A stretch of DNA of 10,681 nt, from the NCBI GenBank assembly GCA_903858055.1, contig CAIOHM010000462.1:1-10681 (forward strand). The letters are read 5' to 3'. Under the pieces are notes generated by a model, which was not told the origin of the DNA, did not search any database, and saw nothing but the letters and a program-made list of their open reading frames with translations. Positions 6,570 to 10,681 of the stretch are shown one piece after another. The translations under genes and the position numbers were made by a program. Within the stretch, counting starts at the first letter, position 1. Every line of letters begins with the position of its first letter. This DNA comes from an uncultured delta proteobacterium. Its GTDB lineage: Bacteria > Myxococcota_A > Polyangia > Polyangiales > Polyangiaceae.

Positions 6570-8111
6570 CTAGCGCGGCGGCGGAAGGAACTCGCCAAAG
6601 AGGCGCGGCAGCCGGTCGGCGAGCTCGCTCGGGAGCAGTCCGCGGTCCGAGCCTGTCTCGGCGGTGAAGCGATCGGCCGCGAGCCCATGAAGCGTGGCCG
6701 CCACGCGCGCAGCTTCGAAGGGCTCGAGCTTGAGGCACATGGCGCCAAGCATGCCCGCGAGCACGTCGCCGGAGCCGCCGACGGCGAGCGCAGGAGAGCC
6801 CGTGACGATGGCTTGCGGCGCGCGCCCTGGCGAGCCAATGAGCGTGCGCGCACCCTTGAGCAGCACCGTGCAGCGCGTGAGCGTGACGAGGTCCTGGAGC
6901 GCCGAGAACCGGTCGGCGTCGATGGCATCCGCGGTCGAGTCGAGCATGCGTGCGGCCTCGCCGGAGTGCGGCGTGAGGATTGCGTGCGGCGGCACGTTCG
7001 AGGTGAGGTCCGGCCGGCGGCTCAGCGTCGTGATCGCGTCCGCGTCGACGACAATGGGCGCTGCGTAGCGGGCGAAGAGGTGCTCGAGGAGTTCCCCCGT
7101 GCGACCGCCGATGCCGAAGCCTGGGCCGATCACCACCGCGTGCTTGCCAGCCACGAGCGTGTCGAAGTCGGCGACGCGGAGAGAGGCCGGGAGTCCCTCG
7201 ACCATGAGCTCGGGGAGCCTTCCGTCGACGGAGGGAATGCTCTGCGGGTCCGTATGCAGACTACACAGACCTGTTCCCGTGCGCAGAGCCCCTCGCGCGG
7301 CCAACATGGCGGCGCCGGTTTTTCCAGGTGATCCCGCGAGGACGAGCGTGTGCCCTTCGCGGATCTTGTGCGTGTCGGTCGCGCGGCGACGCAGGTGCTC
7401 GCGCACGTCGTCGACCTCGAAGACCTCGCCGACGGTGCCGACGATCGAGAGCAGCGCCGGCGGCACGGCGAGATCGACCACGTGCACGCGGCCCGCGTGG
7501 AGGACGCCCGCGCCCGTCAAAAGCCCCATCTTCATCGCCGCGAAGGTGATGGTGTGATCGACGTGCGGCGCGAAGCCATGGACGCGGCCCGTGTCGGCGT
7601 CAAGGCCGCTCGGGAGGTCGAGCGCGACGCGCAGCCCTGCGTGCGTGTCGACGAGGGAGGCTGCGTCGCGGACGCGACCCTCGAGGTTGCGCTGAAGGCC
7701 CGTGCCCACGAGCGCGTCCACGACGATGTCGTCGGCGGTCAGGTCGTCGCCGAAGCTTGGCCGCGCGCCGAGCATGCGCACGGCGCCTCCAAACGAGGTC
7801 CACGCGTCGAGCATGGACTGCGCGTCGCCGCGCATCTCTTGAGGGTCCGCGGCGAGGTGCAAGAAGGGGCGCCCACCGCGCGAGAGGACGTGGCGCGCGA
7901 GGGCGAGGCCGTCGCCGCCGTTGTTGCCCGGGCCGACGAGGATGTGGACGTGCTTGCCTTTCAGACCGCCTCGCGCCGCGAGGATCACGCGGTCGAGGAC
8001 TTCCGCTGCGCCGCGCGCCGCGTTCTCCATGAGGACGAGCGAGGGGACGCCGTGGCGTACGGCTTCTTCGTCGTAACGACGAAGCTGCATTCGGGAGAGG
8101 ATCGGTTGCAC
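6570..8111 (-). CDS. nnr: Bifunctional NAD(P)HX epimerase / ADP-dependent NAD(P)HX dehydratase
   Basis: Repairs hydrated NADH and NADPH: the N-terminal domain (YjeF_N/NnrE) interconverts R- and S-NAD(P)HX and the C-terminal domain (NnrD) dehydrates S-NAD(P)HX using ADP. The 513 residues show the fused form also found in E. coli. Epimerase motifs are GPGNNGGDG (60-68), VDALVGTGL (131-139) and LDLPSGLDADTG (165-176). Dehydratase motifs are HKIREGHTLVLAGSPGKTGA (248-267), VIGPG (327-331), VVDADAI (354-360), ILTPHSGE (378-385) and ALAVGGSGDVLAG (441-453). The GTG at 8111 is preferred to the ATG at 8090, because GAAGGAG lies 6 bases upstream and the resulting N-terminus (QPILSRMQLRRYDEEAV) matches the family start. 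The start is one base past the acpS stop, so it belongs to the same operon. It converges with the adenosyltransferase gene across 9 bases. Confidence 0.95.
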   Translation of the reverse strand: MQPILSRMQLRRYDEEAVRHGVPSLVLMENAARGAAEVLDRVILAARGGLKGKHVHILVGPGNNGGDGLALARHVLSRGGRPFLHLAADPQEMRGDAQSMLDAWTSFGGAVRMLGARPSFGDDLTADDIVVDALVGTGLQRNLEGRVRDAASLVDTHAGLRVALDLPSGLDADTGRVHGFAPHVDHTITFAAMKMGLLTGAGVLHAGRVHVVDLAVPPALLSIVGTVGEVFEVDDVREHLRRRATDTHKIREGHTLVLAGSPGKTGAAMLAARGALRTGTGLCSLHTDPQSIPSVDGRLPELMVEGLPASLRVADFDTLVAGKHAVVIGPGFGIGGRTGELLEHLFARYAAPIVVDADAITTLSRRPDLTSNVPPHAILTPHSGEAARMLDSTADAIDADRFSALQDLVTLTRCTVLLKGARTLIGSPGRAPQAIVTGSPALAVGGSGDVLAGMLGAMCLKLEPFEAARVAATLHGLAADRFTAETGSDRGLLPSELADRLPRLFGEFLPPPR

Positions 8112-8112
8112 G

Positions 8113-8493
8113 TTAGGCTCCTTCGAGCACGACGACCGCAGCCGCAACCCCCGCATCATGGGTGATGGAGAGGTGCGTCCGCACGACTCCAAGTCTCGCA
8201 CAGCGTTCGGCGGCTTGACCACGAACCTCGATGTGCGGACGCCCCGAAGGATTTGCGAGCACCTGCACGTCGTGCCAGGGCACGCCCCTTGCGCCGTCGA
8301 GGCACTTGGACCACGCCTCCTTCGCGGCAAAGCGGCCCGCGAGCGTCGCGTAGAGGGCGCGCGCCTCGCGGCCGGAAAAGAACGCGCGCTCCTCCTGCGA
8401 AAAGAGCCGCGCCACGAAGCGTTCCCCATGGCGGGTGACGGCGGTCTCCATGCGAGCAATGGAGGCGACGTCGATGCCCACCGCGAGGATCAT
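8113..8493 (-). CDS. acpS: Holo-[acyl-carrier-protein] synthase
   Basis: Transfers 4'-phosphopantetheine from coenzyme A to a serine of acyl carrier protein, which fatty acid synthesis requires; cytoplasmic trimer. The 126 residues match normal AcpS length. The metal-binding residues are in place: D8 in GIDVASIARM (6-15) and E59 in GRFAAKEAWSK (53-63). The closing HLSITHDAGVAAAVVVL (107-123) is the family signature. The ATG at 8493 overlaps the pdxJ stop (ATGA). The pdxJ-acpS pair is widely conserved, for example in E. coli. W61 and C64 replace the more common small residues after the KEA motif, which is within family variation. Confidence 0.96.
   Translation of the reverse strand: MILAVGIDVASIARMETAVTRHGERFVARLFSQEERAFFSGREARALYATLAGRFAAKEAWSKCLDGARGVPWHDVQVLANPSGRPHIEVRGQAAERCARLGVVRTHLSITHDAGVAAAVVVLEGA
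8118..8124 (-). promoter_or_regulatory. Strong Shine-Dalgarno of nnr
   Basis: GAAGGAG on the minus strand, 6 bases before the GTG at 8111. It lies inside the last codons of acpS, whose TAA (8115-8113) falls in the spacer. It decides the nnr start and contrasts with the genes facing the divergent gaps, which lack such a site. Confidence 0.8.
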
Positions 8494-9245
8494 GCGAGAC
8501 CTGCGCGCGCCGCGTCGATCGCGGTGCGGTACGCGCGCACGGCGCCGGCGAGCGAAAGGAAGATCGCGTCGCCGATCAGCGCGTGCCCGATGTTGAACTC
8601 CTGCACCTCGGCGATCGCGGCGAGGGGCCCGACGTTCGCGAGCGTGATGCCATGGCCCAGCGCGACCTCGAGACCGAGCGCGCGCGCGCGCGTGCAGGCC
8701 GAAGCGAGCCGCCCGAGCTCCGCGTGCGCCGCCTCGCCCGTGAGGTGCGCGTACTCGCCCGTATGGAACTCGACCTGCGTGGAGCCCGTGGCGGCGGTGG
8801 CGACGAGCTGATCCTCGGAAGGCGCGATGAAGAGCGACACGGGGATGCGCGCAGCGAGCAAGCGCCCAATGCGATCGCGCAACGCCGCGCCGCCACCGAC
8901 GACGTCGAGGCCGCCCTCGGTCGTGCGCTCCTCGCGACGCTCGGGCACGAGGGTCACGATGTCGGGCTTGGTCGCGACGGCGATGGCGACCATTTCGTCC
9001 GTTGCCGCCATCTCGAGGTTGAACGTGCCCTTCACGCGCTCACGCAGGCGACGCACGTCCTCGTCGCGGATGTGGCGGCGATCTTCGCGCAGGTGTGCGG
9101 TGATGCCGTCGGCGCCGGTGGCCATGCACAGCTCCGCCGCCTCGACCGGGCACGGGTAGGGCACGCCGCGCGCGTTGCGCACCGTCGCGACGTGGTCGAT
9201 GTTCACGTGGAGGCGAATGCGATCGCCCGCGCGGGAGGTGCTCAC
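8490..9245 (-). CDS. pdxJ: Pyridoxine 5'-phosphate synthase
   Basis: Condenses 3-amino-2-oxopropyl phosphate with 1-deoxy-D-xylulose 5-phosphate to give pyridoxine 5'-phosphate, the ring-closing step of DXP-dependent vitamin B6 synthesis. The 251 residues form a TIM barrel with all family signatures: VNIDHVATVRNAR (14-26), ITAHLREDRRHI (48-59), VPERREERTTEGGLDV (100-115), EFHTGEY (159-165), GHGI (197-200) and NIGHALIG (218-225). H51, E78 and H198 sit where the E. coli catalytic His, Glu and His are expected. The start is a GTG at 9245 whose bases overlap the upstream stop (GTGA); no later start leaves the first strand intact. Its product, once oxidised, is the cofactor of the aminotransferase at 4653-5870, though nothing links their regulation. 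Confidence 0.97.
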   Translation of the reverse strand: MSTSRAGDRIRLHVNIDHVATVRNARGVPYPCPVEAAELCMATGADGITAHLREDRRHIRDEDVRRLRERVKGTFNLEMAATDEMVAIAVATKPDIVTLVPERREERTTEGGLDVVGGGAALRDRIGRLLAARIPVSLFIAPSEDQLVATAATGSTQVEFHTGEYAHLTGEAAHAELGRLASACTRARALGLEVALGHGITLANVGPLAAIAEVQEFNIGHALIGDAIFLSLAGAVRAYRTAIDAARAGLA

Positions 9246-10681
9246 TCGTCACCGCCGTCTTCGAACGAGTCGACGTCGTCGCTGTGCTTCTGGGTCGCGA
9301 GCAGCTCCCCGGTGGGGCCGTCGCGGCGGACGACGAACGCGCGCCGCGTGGTGGTCTCGGCGCTGTGCCGTGCAACGACCGTGACGACGTTTGCGCCGGG
9401 CTTGAGCGGGAGGGTCGCGTTGAAGTCGAGCGCCTTCGCGTTCGGGCCCTTCTTGTTCGAGAGGTAGAAGACCTTGCGGCCGCCGACGAAGATGAACGCG
9501 TCGACGAGGCCGCGGTCGTCGCGCGCCTTGCCTGCGAGCGTGAACTGACCGTCGCGAACGACGAGGTTCGGGAGCGGGAGCTCGAGCGACGGAGGCGCAT
9601 GGACGACGGGCGGGAGCGCTTGCACGGCGACGCCTGGCTTCGGCGAGTCCGTGCCCTCGTCCTTGCGCACGAAGGCGAAGCGGTTCCCGTCGAGGGCGAC
9701 CTTCCAGAAGGCGCCGGTGGTGCCCACGACGAGGGCGCTCGTCTTGACGGGCAAGAGCCCGAGGACGCGGGCGTCGGCGACGGGCGAGGCGCGCAGGGGC
9801 ACCGGGGCCGAAGCTTCGAAGGACGCGCGCACCGGTGTGACCTCGAGTGGCGCTTCGACGGGGAGCGTGATCCGCTCGGCCACGCTCTCGCGCAGCTCGG
9901 AGTCGCTCACGACGAGCTCGAGGCGCGCTTCCTTGGCGTCGAGCTGCGGGTCGACGTCGAACGTGAACGCGAAGCGGCGGGCCTCGTCGGGCTTCAGGTT
10001 CGAGAGATCGAAGCGCGCGTCGCGGAGGAGCACGCCGTCACCGCTGAGGTTTCGGAGGTTCGCTTGCGCGTCGAGGCTTGGGCCCTTGCCCACGTTCCGC
10101 ACGGTGAGCGCCATCGTGAACGCTTCGCCCTTCTGAACGCGGCCGTCGCCGTTGCCGCGGCGATCGTCGATGACCGCCCACTCGTAGGCGAAGACTGGGC
10201 GCTCCACGGCGCGCGTGGTGATGCGGATCGTCGCGTCGGCAGGCGCTCGGCCGCGCGCCTCCTCGAAGCGGACGACGATGCCGTCGGCGCGGGTCAGCGC
10301 GTCTTTCGGCACGCGGCAGGTGCGCGGCAGCTCGGTGGGGAGCGCGGCGGAGGAGCCGGGCTTGCGACCCTCGATCGTGCACGCGCCGAGGGGCACGTTG
10401 ACGACCTTGCTCTCGCCGGGCTTCAGGTGCCCGAAGACGATCTCGCGCTCATTGAAATAGTACGCGTCGCTCTTCGTCACGGCGAAGAGGCGGTGCAAGT
10501 GCTCCTTGCTCTTGTTCGTGACGGTGACGCGCAGGTCTGCCGCTTCGCCGGCGCGCACCTCACCGCCGGTCGCCGTGGTCTCCACGCTGACCTCGACTCC
10601 CGCCGGTGCCTGCGCCGGGCTCAGCGTGGCGACGTTCGCCGGCGCGTCGCTCCAGTCGATGCCGTACTTCTTCAGGTCGTC
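9242..10681 (-). CDS. C-terminal part of a large exported protein with Ig-like and SH3-like domains (N-terminus outside window)
   Basis: The frame is open from the right edge to the TGA at 9244-9242, giving 479 residues of a longer protein. Counting from the edge, it opens with DDLKKYGIDWSDAP. Then come an Ig/CARDB-like domain (about 30-100; VTVTNKS, FGHLKPGESK), a second one (about 162-275; IDDRRGNGDG, LTVRNVGKGPS, FDLSNLKPDE), a bacterial SH3-like domain (about 290-342; VPLRASPVADARVLG, GAFWKVAL) and a last Ig-like domain (about 365-452; GKARDDRGL, LPLKPGANVV), ending in an acidic tail. The NGDGR segment resembles a calcium-binding loop. This arrangement recalls the C-terminal half of myxobacterial S41 C-terminal processing proteases (PDZ plus protease upstream), but the catalytic part is not in the window, so this is a guess. 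Such domains act in the periplasm or at the surface. The stop overlaps pdxJ (GTGA), so it is probably co-transcribed with the biosynthetic genes. Confidence 0.75.
   Translation of the reverse strand, partial: DDLKKYGIDWSDAPANVATLSPAQAPAGVEVSVETTATGGEVRAGEAADLRVTVTNKSKEHLHRLFAVTKSDAYYFNEREIVFGHLKPGESKVVNVPLGACTIEGRKPGSSAALPTELPRTCRVPKDALTRADGIVVRFEEARGRAPADATIRITTRAVERPVFAYEWAVIDDRRGNGDGRVQKGEAFTMALTVRNVGKGPSLDAQANLRNLSGDGVLLRDARFDLSNLKPDEARRFAFTFDVDPQLDAKEARLELVVSDSELRESVAERITLPVEAPLEVTPVRASFEASAPVPLRASPVADARVLGLLPVKTSALVVGTTGAFWKVALDGNRFAFVRKDEGTDSPKPGVAVQALPPVVHAPPSLELPLPNLVVRDGQFTLAGKARDDRGLVDAFIFVGGRKVFYLSNKKGPNAKALDFNATLPLKPGANVVTVVARHSAETTTRRAFVVRRDGPTGELLATQKHSDDVDSFEDGGDE

Noticed and set aside
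6552..6576. Small stem (6552-6556 with 6561-6565) and the palindrome GCGCTAGCGC (6567-6576) at the convergent adenosyltransferase/nnr junction
   Set aside because: The stem is only five pairs with one wobble and has no U-tract; the palindrome has no loop to form a stable hairpin. Too weak to call a terminator.

Overview
The window is GC-rich and densely packed, with eleven protein-coding genes, two of them cut by the window edges. I saw no RNA genes, mobile elements or repeat arrays. Gene content, codon bias and the style of the truncated right-edge protein (exported, with Ig-like and SH3-like domains, upstream of pdxJ) suggest a myxobacterium or related Myxococcota/deltaproteobacterial chromosome. 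That placement is inference; no taxonomic marker is present.

Layout. (1) 1-951, minus: a PhoH-family ATPase, missing only its C-terminal end. (2) 1073-4223, plus: a tight three-gene operon coding for a flavin/2Fe-2S oxidoreductase, a MerR-type regulator and a ferritin-like diiron protein, joined by two 4-base start/stop overlaps. This is the least ordinary part of the window: an electron donor and a probable diiron oxygenase with their regulator translated between them, behind a promoter that carries a dyad. (3) 4246-5870, minus: a fold-type I aminotransferase followed by a small hotdog thioesterase, overlapping by one base. (4) 6003-6560, plus: PduO-type cobalamin adenosyltransferase. (5) 6570-10681, minus: a run ending in housekeeping genes: C-terminal part of a large exported protein, then pdxJ (vitamin B6), acpS (holo-ACP synthase) and the fused NAD(P)HX epimerase/dehydratase.

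There are two divergent intergenic gaps (about 120 and 130 bases) and two very short convergent ones. At the four gene starts facing the divergent gaps, a promoter-like -10 element ends only 7-10 bases before the start codon, which suggests leaderless or nearly leaderless transcripts. Three of the four share the sequence TGSTAGGWC. By contrast, the internal nnr gene has a strong Shine-Dalgarno sequence. No stretch over 300 bases is without a gene.

Most of the window is core metabolism and cofactor supply. The redox operon at 1073-4223 is the best candidate for an undescribed system; its substrate cannot be read from the sequence.
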